Assembly: GCA_016712445.1 (NCBI GenBank)
Contig: JADJRB010000001.1
Span: forward strand, 2,108,001-2,172,000
Length of the DNA stretch: 64,000 nt
Direction of reading: 5' to 3'
From: Acidobacteriota bacterium
GTDB taxonomy: Bacteria; Pseudomonadota; Alphaproteobacteria; Caulobacterales; Hyphomonadaceae
Both the position numbers and the translations under genes were made by a program. The notes beneath the pieces are model-generated. The model worked only from the letters and a program-made list of their open reading frames with translations, did no database searches and was not told the origin of the DNA. Shown here piece by piece: positions 8,228 through 15,981 of the stretch. Positions within the stretch are counted from its first letter, which is position 1, and every line of letters starts with the position of its first letter.

Positions 8228-9439
8228 ATGCGCGATGTCGTGATCTGTGAACCGGTGCGGACGGCCGTGGGCGGCTTTGGCGGGTCCTACCGGGACGTGC
8301 AGGCGCATGTGCTGGGCGCGGCGGTCGTGTCGGGCCTGATGGAGCGCACGAAGCTGCCGAAGGATAAGGTCGACGATGTGATCTTCGCGCAGTGCTATCC
8401 TTCGATGGACGCGCCGGCGCTCGGCCGCGTCGTGGCGCTCGATGCCGGCCTGCCGATCGAAGTCAGCGGCATGCAGATCGACCGGCGCTGCGGCTCCGGC
8501 CTGCAGGCGATCATCAATGCGACGATGCAGGTTGCGACCGGCGCGATGGACTGCGTGATCGCGGGCGGCGCCGAGTCGATGAGCAATGCGCCGTTCTACT
8601 CCACCAACTGGCGCTGGGGCCTCGGCCAGGGCAACATGACCGTCAATGACGGCCTGATCACCGGCCGCCTGACAGCGGGCGGCAAGAACTTCCCGGTGCC
8701 GGGCGGCATGCTGGAGACGGCCGAAAACCTTCGGCGCGATTATCAGATTTCTCGCGCGCAGCAGGACGAGTTTGCAGCTGCCTCGCACGCGAAGGCGGTG
8801 GCGGCGCAGAAGAGCGGCGTGTTCGACGAGGAGATCATCCCGGTGACCGTGCCCGGCCGGAAGGGCGATACGGTGGTGACGAAGGACGAACATCCGCGTG
8901 CGGATTCCACGGTGGAGGTGCTCGGCAAGCTGCGCGCCATCCGCGCCAAGCAGGATCCCGATGCCACGGTCACGGCGGGCAACGCGAGCGGCCAGAATGA
9001 TGGCGCCTCGGCCTGCCTCGTGATGACGCGCGAGATGGCTGACCAGTACGGCCTGAAGCCGATGGCGCGGCTGGTCTCCTGGGCAGTTGCCGGGGTTGGC
9101 CCGGCGGTCATGGGCATCGGCCCTGTTCCGTCCACGGAGAAAGCGCTGAAGCGCGCCGGGCTGACGCTCAAGGATCTCGACCTGATCGAGCTGAATGAGG
9201 CATTCGCCGCGCAGGTGCTGGCCTGCACCAAGGCGATGGGGTTCACGGACGATGACTATGCGCGGCTCAACGTCCACGGCTCCGGCATCTCGCTCGGCCA
9301 CCCGGTCGGCGCGACCGGCGGGCGCATCCTTGCGACGTTGCTGCGCGAGATGGACCGGCGCGAGGCTCGCTACGGCCTTGAGACCATGTGCATCGGCGGC
9401 GGGCAGGGGCTTGCGGCGGTGTTCGAGCGTGTGAACTGA
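8228..9439 (+). CDS. acetyl-CoA acyltransferase (thiolase)
   Basis: A 403-residue thiolase that cleaves 3-ketoacyl-CoA with CoA, or condenses two acetyl-CoA. The nucleophile C88 is in DRRCGSG. The other catalytic motifs NEAFAAQ, GHPVGATG (His) and CIGGGQG (second Cys) are all intact towards the C-terminus. Sequence around these motifs fits acetyl-CoA C-acetyltransferase or degradative thiolase; which of the two cannot be settled by eye. GAGAGGAG before the ATG is a strong ribosome-binding site. The GFA-fold gene follows 11 bp after the stop and may be co-transcribed. Confidence 0.93.
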   Translation: MRDVVICEPVRTAVGGFGGSYRDVQAHVLGAAVVSGLMERTKLPKDKVDDVIFAQCYPSMDAPALGRVVALDAGLPIEVSGMQIDRRCGSGLQAIINATMQVATGAMDCVIAGGAESMSNAPFYSTNWRWGLGQGNMTVNDGLITGRLTAGGKNFPVPGGMLETAENLRRDYQISRAQQDEFAAASHAKAVAAQKSGVFDEEIIPVTVPGRKGDTVVTKDEHPRADSTVEVLGKLRAIRAKQDPDATVTAGNASGQNDGASACLVMTREMADQYGLKPMARLVSWAVAGVGPAVMGIGPVPSTEKALKRAGLTLKDLDLIELNEAFAAQVLACTKAMGFTDDDYARLNVHGSGISLGHPVGATGGRILATLLREMDRREARYGLETMCIGGGQGLAAVFERVN

Positions 9440-9450
9440 CCGGCGCTCGC

Positions 9451-9864
9451 ATGGCGGATATGGCCCACGGCAGCTGCCTGTGCGGCGCTGTGAAATTCGA
9501 GATTAGCGGCGCCTTCGCCAGCTTTTTCCTGTGCCATTGCGGGCGCTGCCGGAAGGGGAGCGGATCGGCGAATGCGGCGAACCTGTTTGCGCCGGGCGCC
9601 GCCCTCAGCTGGATTTCCGGCGAGGCGTGCGTGAAGGTCTACCGCGTGCCGGACACGCGTCACCAGAAATGTTTCTGTACGGAATGTGGATCGCCGCTGC
9701 CGCAATTGCAAATGGACGGCGCGCTCCTGGTCGTGCCCGCGGGCGCGCTCGACAGCGAGGTCGACATCCGCCCGGACGCACACATCTGCTGGGCGAGCCG
9801 CGCCGGATGGGACGCGGATCTGGGCGCTGTGCCAAAGCTGGACGGCCTGCCGGGGCCGGGCTGA
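9451..9864 (+). CDS. GFA family zinc protein
   Basis: A 137-residue protein of the GFA / CENP-V fold. Zinc-binding cysteines are arranged as CLC (C9, C11), CHCGRC (C28, C30, C33) and CFCTEC (C74, C76, C79), the complete family pattern. The family was named for a glutathione-dependent formaldehyde-activating enzyme, but most members, like this one, have no proven activity. An ATG at 9451 (alternative 9460) gives the usual distance to the first cysteine. It sits 11 bp after the thiolase and probably shares its transcript. Confidence 0.88.
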   Translation: MADMAHGSCLCGAVKFEISGAFASFFLCHCGRCRKGSGSANAANLFAPGAALSWISGEACVKVYRVPDTRHQKCFCTECGSPLPQLQMDGALLVVPAGALDSEVDIRPDAHICWASRAGWDADLGAVPKLDGLPGPG

Positions 9865-10071
9865 GCGCGCCGGTCGGCCGGGCGAATTCAAACCCTACGG
9901 ATAAATAACTTGCTATTTGGCGGAGCGGGGCGCATATGCCCCGCATCGACATTGGCCGGACGATCAGGCGCAGCACCCGAAAGGGCGCAGTTTCAGAAGA
10001 CCCCCTCCAAAACTTCGATATGCAAGGGCTGACGCATTGTCAGTCCACAAACTGGTATGAGAACTACTTAT
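9865..10071 (+). promoter_or_regulatory. 207-nt leader/promoter region of the cold-shock gene
   Basis: A noncoding stretch before the cold-shock gene with an AT-rich centre near 9898-9920 (GGATAAATAACTTGCTATTTGG) and a small hairpin CTGAC-5 nt-GTCAG at 10029-10043. Long structured leaders are known for cspA genes of other bacteria. Here the length and hairpin fit that pattern, but no conserved cold box is recognised and the transcription start is unknown. Confidence 0.35.
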
Positions 10072-10281
10072 ATGACGAACGGTACTGTGAAATTCTTCAA
10101 CAGCCAAAAAGGCTTCGGCTTCATCGCGCCTGCAAACGGTGGCAACGACGTGTTCGTTCACGTCACCGCTCTTGAGCGCTCGGGCATCGCGACCCTGAAC
10201 GAAGGCCAGAAGGTCAACTTCGACACGGCAAAAGATCAGCGCTCGGGCAAAATCGCCGTGAGCACGATCGAACTGGCCTGA
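10072..10281 (+). CDS. cold-shock protein (CspA family)
   Basis: A 69-residue single cold-shock domain that binds single-stranded RNA/DNA and melts RNA structure. The RNA-binding motifs KGFGFI (RNP1) and DVFVHV (RNP2) are intact and the N-terminus MTNGTVKFFN is canonical. An ATG 15 bp upstream would add MRTTY, but the canonical start is preferred. No clear Shine-Dalgarno is seen. It ends just before a strong GCAA-tetraloop terminator. Which member of the multi-gene csp family this is cannot be told, so no symbol is given. Confidence 0.95.
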   Translation: MTNGTVKFFNSQKGFGFIAPANGGNDVFVHVTALERSGIATLNEGQKVNFDTAKDQRSGKIAVSTIELA

Positions 10282-10337
10282 TCGGCAGCTGCTGGCGCTG
10301 CGCTTTGCGTGGCTGCCTCAGCGGCAAATCGGAAAAG

Positions 10338-10369
10338 GCGCGTCCCGGCAACGGGGCGCGCTTTTTTTT
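10338..10369. terminator. rho-independent terminator after the cold-shock gene, probably bidirectional
   Basis: A 10-bp GC-rich stem (GCGCGTCCCG / CGGGGCGCGC with one G-U pair) closes a GCAA tetraloop and is followed by eight T. On the minus strand the same stem is followed by TTTT (plus-strand AAAA at 10333-10336), so it can also end the convergent DUF2490 transcript. Confidence 0.9.
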
Positions 10370-10378
10370 GCGCGCGTT

Positions 10379-11044
10379 TCAGAAGCCGGCGGACAGGCCG
10401 AGCACGATGTGGTGGTTGTCCTGGTCGGCAGCGCCGTTCACGCCGTTGCGGTACTGGTTCATGTAACCGGCTTCCCAGGTTGCCTTGCCGGTTTTCCATT
10501 TCACCACCGCCTTGGCGCGGTTTTCCTGCAGGCCTTCGCTGTTGCCCCAGGCCGTGTCGTTGAGGCCGATCGTGGCTTCATCGCTGATGTTGAATTTGAG
10601 GTCTGTGCCGGCGATGGGATGTTCGAAGGCGAATTGTTGGCGCAGGCGCCAGCCGGTGCCGTCAGCGCCTTCGCGCCACCGCTGTTCGATCTTCGAGCGG
10701 CCGTCGATCTTGCCGTCACCGATCTCGGCGATGTCGTATGACAGCTGTTCCCAGAGGCGGTGTTCGCGCCGGTCCGGACCGTCGCGGCGGTTGAGGGCGA
10801 ACAGGTATCCGCCGCTCAGCTTCATGCCATTGTCCAGCTTGTAGGAGACTCCGGGGCGGATTTCGACGGTGTCGAGATAGCCGTCGGGCTGGAAGCGAAT
10901 CTCGTTGTTGAGTTCGAACTCGTAGCGCGAGTCAGCATCGGGCTTTTTCTTGAGCCCAATGGTTGTCCAGATCTGGTTCTCGGCCGTCGCGGCGGGGGCG
11001 AGCAGAAGTGCCGCAAGGGCGGCCAAGAGCAGGTTGCGCAACAT
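10379..11044 (-). CDS. DUF2490 family outer-membrane protein
   Basis: A 221-residue protein with a signal peptide cleaved after ...LLLAPAATA. The mature part is rich in alternating beta-strand segments (for example YEFELNNEIRFQP, MKLSGGYLFAL, WRLRQQFAFEH) and ends HHIVLGLSAGF with a C-terminal aromatic, as expected for a small outer-membrane beta-barrel. It matches the DUF2490 pattern; the function is unknown. It lies 115 bp from the DASS symporter stop on the same strand and has an intergenic region with inverted repeats, so it likely has its own promoter. It ends at the shared bidirectional terminator. Confidence 0.82.
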   Translation of the reverse strand: MLRNLLLAALAALLLAPAATAENQIWTTIGLKKKPDADSRYEFELNNEIRFQPDGYLDTVEIRPGVSYKLDNGMKLSGGYLFALNRRDGPDRREHRLWEQLSYDIAEIGDGKIDGRSKIEQRWREGADGTGWRLRQQFAFEHPIAGTDLKFNISDEATIGLNDTAWGNSEGLQENRAKAVVKWKTGKATWEAGYMNQYRNGVNGAADQDNHHIVLGLSAGF

Positions 11045-11086
11045 CTGGAAACTCCCGGTCCCTCGGCCGCTGCTTCTGCGCGGCCA

Positions 11087-11120
11087 TTCAATGATCCGCC
11101 TCTACGTGGGTTTCATTGAA
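11087..11120. promoter_or_regulatory. inverted repeat upstream of the DUF2490 gene
   Basis: TTCAATGA (11087-11094) and TCATTGAA (11113-11120) form a perfect 8-bp inverted repeat with an 18-nt spacer, 42-76 bp before the DUF2490 start codon on the minus strand. A CTGTCACA element (minus strand) lies just beyond at 11125-11132. This could be an operator or the terminator loop of the upstream symporter; no U-tract is present. Confidence 0.3.
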
Positions 11121-11159
11121 CTTTTGTGACAGATCCGGACAAAAACTTACGTTTACGTG

Positions 11160-12629
11160 TCACAGGCCGAAGAACAGGGTCACGATGAGGATGCAGGCTG
11201 CGTTCAGCCAGATGCCGGCCGTCGCCATCCGGGCGATCGAGATCTGGCGGGTGCCGAAAACGACGGCGTTCGGGCCGGTCGCGATCGGCAGCATGAACGC
11301 GCAGGACGCTGCCATTGCACACGGGATGACCAGCGTTTCCACATCGATGCCAGTTGCGCCGGCCAGCGCGCCCAGCACGGGCAGGAAGGTCGTCATCGCC
11401 GCCACGTTCGACATCACTTCGGTCAGGAAGATCAGTAGCGTGACGATGATCAGTATCAGGATGATTGCCGGAAGCGCGCCGAAACCCGCGAGCGAATTGC
11501 CGAGCCATCCGGCCAGTCCGGATTCCTGCACAGCGGCCGCAATCGACAGTCCGCCGCCAAACAGCAGAACCACGTCCCAGGGGATCGACTTGCCGTCATC
11601 CCAGTCCAGCAGGGCGAAGCCGCGCCCCGAGGCACGTGTCTTTGCGTCGCTGTGCGGCACGAGAAACATTGCCACCGCGCCGATGATGGCGATTCCCATG
11701 TCGGTCAGCCCGCCGAGCCCGGGCACCTTCACCAGCTGCTCACGGAATATCCAGGCCGAGGCAATCACCGCGAACACCATTGCGACACGCGCTTCAGGCG
11801 TGGTGATCTTGCCCAATCCCCGATGCTGGTCGCGGATTTCTGCCTGGGCCGCCCGCGCGCCGGCCGGGTCGGACTTCAGGCCCCAGGTCACCACCAGCCA
11901 GGCGGCCGGCAGCATCAGCGCGACCACCGGCAAACCGAACGACATCCACTCCCTGAAGGAAATCTCGCGGCCACCATTTTCCGAGAGCCACCCCATCGCG
12001 ATCAGGTTGGTCGGCGTGCCAACCGGTGTCGCCAGGCCGCCGATCGAGGCGCTGTAGGCCACACCGAGCAGCAAGGCGCCCGCCAGCCGCATGCCGCCGC
12101 CGGCGGCGAACGCCACCGACAGCGCAATCGGCGCCATCATCAGGCTCGTCGCTGTGTTGGAAATCCACATGGAGAGGAGCGCTGTGGTCAGCATGAAGCC
12201 TGCCGCCAGAAGCTTCAGCCGGGCGCCGGACACGACCAGCACATTCAGCGCGATGCGCCGGTGCAGGTTCCACTTCTCGATTGCCAGCGCGACGATGAAG
12301 CCGCCGAGCAGCAGCAACACGACAGGGTCGGCGTAGGGCGCCGCGACGGCCTTCAGGGGCATGACTTGTATCAGGGGAAGGAGCGCGAGCGGGAGCAGCG
12401 AGGTGACTGCAATCGGCACCGCCTCGGTGGCCCACCACACCGCCATCAGCGTCAGCACGCCGGCCACCAGCATGCCGCCGCGTTCGAGCCCTTCCGGCGC
12501 GGGGGCGACGGCGACCAGCAGCGCGAGCGCCGGGCCAAGCAGGAGGCCAAGGCGCGCACCGCGTCCGCCTCCCGACGCGTCGGATGGCGCAGCTGTGCGC
12601 GGCGGGAGTGGCTCGCCCGTCTCGGTCAT
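11160..12629 (-). CDS. DASS (SLC13) family sodium/anion symporter
   Basis: A 489-residue inner-membrane protein with about a dozen hydrophobic segments. The two SNT-type hairpin motifs of the family are visible: SMWISNTATSLMM in the first half and TEVMSNVAAMTTFLPVL in the second. GTPTNLI follows the first. Such carriers import dicarboxylates, citrate or sulfate with Na+; the substrate cannot be read from sequence. The N-terminus carries an extra Pro/Gly-rich stretch of about 25 residues before the first helix. GAGGACACC precedes the ATG. The gene is followed by DUF2490 and is divergent from tRNA-Leu. Confidence 0.9.
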   Translation of the reverse strand: MTETGEPLPPRTAAPSDASGGGRGARLGLLLGPALALLVAVAPAPEGLERGGMLVAGVLTLMAVWWATEAVPIAVTSLLPLALLPLIQVMPLKAVAAPYADPVVLLLLGGFIVALAIEKWNLHRRIALNVLVVSGARLKLLAAGFMLTTALLSMWISNTATSLMMAPIALSVAFAAGGGMRLAGALLLGVAYSASIGGLATPVGTPTNLIAMGWLSENGGREISFREWMSFGLPVVALMLPAAWLVVTWGLKSDPAGARAAQAEIRDQHRGLGKITTPEARVAMVFAVIASAWIFREQLVKVPGLGGLTDMGIAIIGAVAMFLVPHSDAKTRASGRGFALLDWDDGKSIPWDVVLLFGGGLSIAAAVQESGLAGWLGNSLAGFGALPAIILILIIVTLLIFLTEVMSNVAAMTTFLPVLGALAGATGIDVETLVIPCAMAASCAFMLPIATGPNAVVFGTRQISIARMATAGIWLNAACILIVTLFFGL

Positions 12630-12748
12630 GGTGTCCTCGGCCCCTGATCTTTGGGGCAGGCTTAGCCTGCTTTGCGGGGAGGGGGAACCGCCGGGACCGC
12701 TTGCCTTCGCATCGGGCTCGCCCTAACCCTCGGGCCGTTGCCGGCGCT

Positions 12749-12835
12749 GCGGGCGTGGCGAAATTGGTAGACGCAAGGGACTTAAAATCCCTCGGCCGCA
12801 AGGCCTTGCCGGTTCAAGCCCGGCCGCCCGCACCA
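12749..12835 (+). tRNA. tRNA-Leu (UAA)
   Basis: An 87-nt class II tRNA with encoded CCA. The acceptor arms GCGGGCG / CGCCCGC pair perfectly, the D-loop contains GGTAGACG, the anticodon loop CTTAAAA gives anticodon TAA, a long variable arm (CGGCCGCAAGGCCTTG) follows, and the T-loop is GGTTCAAGCCC. It reads TTA/TTG leucine codons, rare in this GC-rich sequence. Confidence 0.97.
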
Positions 12836-12857
12836 TCCCGCGCAGCGGATCGTCCGG

Positions 12858-13259
12858 TCAGTCCGGGAAATGCTCCACATGCGTTTCCCCTGTGCGGCCG
12901 AAATAAACAGCGCGGCGGCCGCTGAAGGAGACGATGTAGCCGGCACAGCCTGCGCGCGCGGCTTTCCGGCAGAAGCCGGGATAGGTGTATCCGGGGGCAT
13001 TCGTCTGGGCTTCCCGGATGGCGGCTTGCAGCGACGCTGCATCGAGCGCGGCGGCAACGGGCGTGCCGGCGTCATGGGCGGCCAGTTCGAGGCTGTCACC
13101 AGACGGCAGGTAGTAGATGTTCCGTGCCCGGCGGAAATCGACCGAATAGCTTTCAAAGCCGGCAGCAATGAGTTGTCCCACGATTGCGGGGAAGTCCATC
13201 GCGCCAGTTTCGGCGCCGTTGAGGCAGGCCGCGGCGGTGGCTTGCTGTTGCGGTGTCAT
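12858..13259 (-). CDS. DUF1398 family protein
   Basis: A 133-residue cytosolic protein matching the DUF1398 pattern (E. coli YbcV-like): an N-terminal helical part, then YSVDFRRARNIYYLPSGDSLEL, and a C-terminal GYIVSFSGRRAVYFGRTGETHVEHFP. The function is unknown; some relatives were annotated as phage envelope proteins without support. It ends 23 bp from the tRNA and follows marR by 8 bp on the same strand, so the pair probably forms an operon. This makes it a likely member of the MarR-controlled unit. Confidence 0.8.
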   Translation of the reverse strand: MTPQQQATAAACLNGAETGAMDFPAIVGQLIAAGFESYSVDFRRARNIYYLPSGDSLELAAHDAGTPVAAALDAASLQAAIREAQTNAPGYTYPGFCRKAARAGCAGYIVSFSGRRAVYFGRTGETHVEHFPD

Positions 13260-13267
13260 GGTGCATC

Positions 13268-13729
13268 CTAACTTATTGGCAGAGATGTCTTGCCGAAGCG
13301 CGCGGCGAGCCGGCGCAAGGTGTCCTCCAGCGCCGCGCGTTCAGCCGGGCTGAGGTCGGCGAAAAACGCCTGATCATTCGCATCGGCGAGCGCCGCCAGT
13401 TGCGGCACGAGGCGCTTGCCTTCAGGAGTCAGCGACAGCGTATGGGCGCGCGCGTCCTCTTCATTTGCACGGCGCAGCAAGAGGCTCTTGGCAATCAGCC
13501 GGTCCGCCAGACGGGTTATGGCGCCCTTGGTCATGCCCATGGTTTCAGCCAGCTGGGTCGGCGCAGTTGGCGGCGCATCATACAGTGCCCGGAGCATGAC
13601 CCATTCCGCCACCGTGACGCCGCGCGCGTCCAGGCGCGCCGCAAAGGCCTGCGATACCTGGTTGGACACCAGACGGAGCCAGAATCCGAGATGGTCTGTC
13701 AGGTCGGAGGCGGGCTTCAGGGGAGGCAT
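13268..13729 (-). CDS. MarR family transcriptional regulator
   Basis: A 153-residue winged-helix protein. The recognition-helix region QLAETMGMTKGAITRLADRLIAK and the wing RRANEEDARAHTLSLTPEG are typical MarR features; a C-terminal helix ends RRLAARFGKTSLPIS. MarR dimers repress and usually respond to phenolic ligands or oxidation. The ATG at 13729 is preferred over longer in-frame options because MPPLKPASD gives the family N-terminus and AAAGG lies just upstream. A candidate operator at 13742-13755 lies directly before the gene. Downstream is DUF1398; upstream is the hydrolase-OsmC fusion, all on the minus strand. Confidence 0.9.
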   Translation of the reverse strand: MPPLKPASDLTDHLGFWLRLVSNQVSQAFAARLDARGVTVAEWVMLRALYDAPPTAPTQLAETMGMTKGAITRLADRLIAKSLLLRRANEEDARAHTLSLTPEGKRLVPQLAALADANDQAFFADLSPAERAALEDTLRRLAARFGKTSLPIS

Positions 13730-13741
13730 GGGGTGACCTTT

Positions 13742-13755
13742 GTTGACTAGGCAAC
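13742..13755. promoter_or_regulatory. candidate MarR operator GTTG-n-CTAG-n-CAAC
   Basis: A 14-bp near-perfect palindrome (GTTGACTAGGCAAC, one mismatched pair) lies 13 bp before the marR start codon. It resembles the TTGCnTnGGCAA-type sites bound by many MarR proteins, so autoregulation is likely. It may also affect read-through from the hydrolase-OsmC gene ending at 13798. Confidence 0.6.
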
Positions 13756-13797
13756 TAAATGCCCGGCGCGCGCTTGTCAACAGAGTGTCTGTTGCGC

Positions 13798-15015
13798 CTA
13801 CTGCTGTCCGGGGAGGGGTGCCGTCACGATCTTGACTTCGCTGCTGAGCGTGCGGTGAACCGGGCACTTTGCAGAGATTTCGGCAAGCTTGGCGCGCTGC
13901 GCCGCATCGAGATCGCCCTCAAGCGTGAGGCCAACCTGGAACAGGTCGATCTTGCCTTCGCGGGTTTCGCAATCGGCGCAGTCGGCCGCATGAACCTTGT
14001 CATGCTTCACCGACACGGCAATACGGCTGACGTTCCATTTCTTCTGGTTGGCATACATCCGCATTGTCATCGACTTGCAGGCTGCAAGGCTCGCTGCCAG
14101 CAAGTCGTAAGGCGAAGGGCCGGCGTCGTTTCCGCCAACATCTTCCGGTTCATCCGCCGTCAGGATATGCGCGCCGGACCGGATGATGTTCGTGTACGGA
14201 CCGGCGCCGGTCTCTTCGGCGACCACGGCGCCTTCCGGGTGACGGGGAAGGGCAGGCTTCGGGAGGTAGCGCGCCGACCAGCCGGCGATCACCTCGGCCG
14301 CATAGGCGGCGTCCTCCGGCCGCGTCAGGAAATGGTCGGCGTCGTCGAGAGACACGAAACTCTTGGGATGCCGGGCCGCCACGAAGATGGCCGTGGCATT
14401 GTCGATGCTGACGAGATGGTCGGCGGGCGCATGCAGCACAAGCAGCGCCTTGCGAAGGCCGGCGATACGCTCTGCCTGTGGCTGGTTGCGGAAGTCCTTC
14501 AGGTGAGCACGGTTGATCGTGAACATCTTGCCGCCGAGCGTCACATCGGCGGCGCCTTCCGCTTCGATCGCCGCGACAGCGCCGGCGAAGTTATGTTCGA
14601 CATGTGCGACATCTGCCGGTGCGCCGAGCGTGACCACCGCCGCGGCGTCAGGAATGCGGGCCGCGGCGGCCAGAACCGCCGCGCCGCCGAGGCTGTGACC
14701 GATCAGCATCGACGGGACGCCATGCTCCGCACGCAGATAATCGGCCGCCGCCACGAGGTCATCGACATTGGACGAGAAGGTTGTATCGGCAAAGCTGCCG
14801 CCCGAGGCGCCGATCCCCGCAAAGTCAAACCGCAGCACCGCGAACCCATGCGCCGCGAGCGCGCGCGAGACACGCACGGCGGCTGCCGATTCCTTGCTGC
14901 ATGTGAAGCAGTGGGCGAACACGGCCCAGGCACGCGGCGCGCCCGGTGGCCGCTCCAGTCGCCCGGACAGCACGTGCCCGGCTGCGCCGGTAAAAGTTAC
15001 GGTATCGGTTTTCAT
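13798..15015 (-). CDS. alpha/beta-hydrolase - OsmC fusion protein
   Basis: A 405-residue two-domain protein. Residues 1-250 are an alpha/beta hydrolase: nucleophile elbow GHSLGG (S108), acid candidate near D199 and His228 in DADHFL. Residues about 265-400 are an OsmC domain with both peroxidatic cysteines, C313 (SLAACKS) and C384 (SAKCPVH). This fusion is known in many proteobacteria as a bifunctional alpha/beta hydrolase/OsmC family protein; the joint role is unproven, but ester cleavage coupled to lipid-hydroperoxide reduction is plausible. It lies upstream of marR and downstream of pirin on the same strand, with 16 bp to pirin, suggesting a stress-response operon. Confidence 0.92.
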   Translation of the reverse strand: MKTDTVTFTGAAGHVLSGRLERPPGAPRAWAVFAHCFTCSKESAAAVRVSRALAAHGFAVLRFDFAGIGASGGSFADTTFSSNVDDLVAAADYLRAEHGVPSMLIGHSLGGAAVLAAAARIPDAAAVVTLGAPADVAHVEHNFAGAVAAIEAEGAADVTLGGKMFTINRAHLKDFRNQPQAERIAGLRKALLVLHAPADHLVSIDNATAIFVAARHPKSFVSLDDADHFLTRPEDAAYAAEVIAGWSARYLPKPALPRHPEGAVVAEETGAGPYTNIIRSGAHILTADEPEDVGGNDAGPSPYDLLAASLAACKSMTMRMYANQKKWNVSRIAVSVKHDKVHAADCADCETREGKIDLFQVGLTLEGDLDAAQRAKLAEISAKCPVHRTLSSEVKIVTAPLPGQQ

Positions 15016-15031
15016 GGCGCGGCCCTCGCGT

Positions 15032-15898
15032 TCAGCTTTCCGGAAGCGGCGTGAATTCCAAGTCGTCGCCGTCCGGCAGTTTCATCCGGCCCTGTTTCCA
15101 GTCTTCCTTCGCCTGTTCCAGCCTGTCTTTTGACGAGGAGACGAAATTCCAGAAAATGAACCGCTCGCCGACCGGCTCACCGCCCAGCACCATCACAGTG
15201 GAGGGGGCCTGCGCCGAAACGCGCGCCCCGCCCTTGCCCAGCACCGCCATCTGTCCGGGCTGCAGCGCCTGTCCGTTGATTTCGATGGCGCCGCGGGTGA
15301 GATACACCGCGCGTTCGGTATACTCCTGCGGCACGGCGCGGGCGGCGCCGGCGTCCATCTCCCAATGCATGTAGAAGAGCGGCGAGTTGGTCTTTACCTT
15401 CGCATCGAGTCCGTCCGCCTTGCCGGCAATCAGACGACCCCTGAGCCCCGCTTCGGTCCATGTCGGCAGGCTTTCAGCGGGATGGTGCCAGAAGCCGGGC
15501 GCGGTTTCCTCGTCCTCGTTCGGCAGGGCGACCCAGGCCTGGATGCCGTGCATGTGGGCGCCGTGCAGGCGCGCATGCTCGAGGCGCTCCGAATGGGTTA
15601 TCCCCTTGCCGGCGGTCATCCAGTTGACCGCGCCGGGCTTGATTTCCTGCTGGAAGCCGAGGCTGTCACGATGGGTCATCGCGCCGGAATAGAGATAGGT
15701 GACGGTCGACAGGCCGATATGCGGATGCGGGCGCACGTCCAGCGTGCGCGGAATGCCGGGCGCGAAGTCCACCGGCCCCATCTGGTCGAAGAACACGAAG
15801 GGTCCCACCATCCGCCGCTTGGCGAATGGCAGCACCCGGCCGACTTCGAACCCGCCGCCGAGGTCGCGCGTTCGCTTGTCGATGATGAGATCAATCAT
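15032..15898 (-). CDS. pirin family protein
   Basis: A 288-residue bicupin of the pirin family. The metal ligands expected from pirin structures are all present: H58 and H60 (RPHPHIG), H102 and E104 (THSE). Some bacterial pirins are quercetinases and others modulate redox enzymes; no choice can be made here. The ATG at 15898 has AGGAG nine bases upstream, which decides it against a much longer open frame reaching 16219. It is the first gene of a likely unit with the hydrolase-OsmC fusion (16-bp gap), both linked to oxidative or electrophile stress. Confidence 0.92.
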   Translation of the reverse strand: MIDLIIDKRTRDLGGGFEVGRVLPFAKRRMVGPFVFFDQMGPVDFAPGIPRTLDVRPHPHIGLSTVTYLYSGAMTHRDSLGFQQEIKPGAVNWMTAGKGITHSERLEHARLHGAHMHGIQAWVALPNEDEETAPGFWHHPAESLPTWTEAGLRGRLIAGKADGLDAKVKTNSPLFYMHWEMDAGAARAVPQEYTERAVYLTRGAIEINGQALQPGQMAVLGKGGARVSAQAPSTVMVLGGEPVGERFIFWNFVSSSKDRLEQAKEDWKQGRMKLPDGDDLEFTPLPES

Positions 15899-15981
15899 GG
15901 CGCGCTCCTTCTGCTGGGCGCAACCTAGCGGCAACGCCGGGCACCGCGAAGTGTTTTGTGCCGCCGCTGGCGGGATAACAC

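Noticed and set aside
11652..12647. 331-codon open frame on the plus strand
   Set aside because: It is antisense to the DASS symporter; the product is a His/Arg/Gln-rich mirror sequence.
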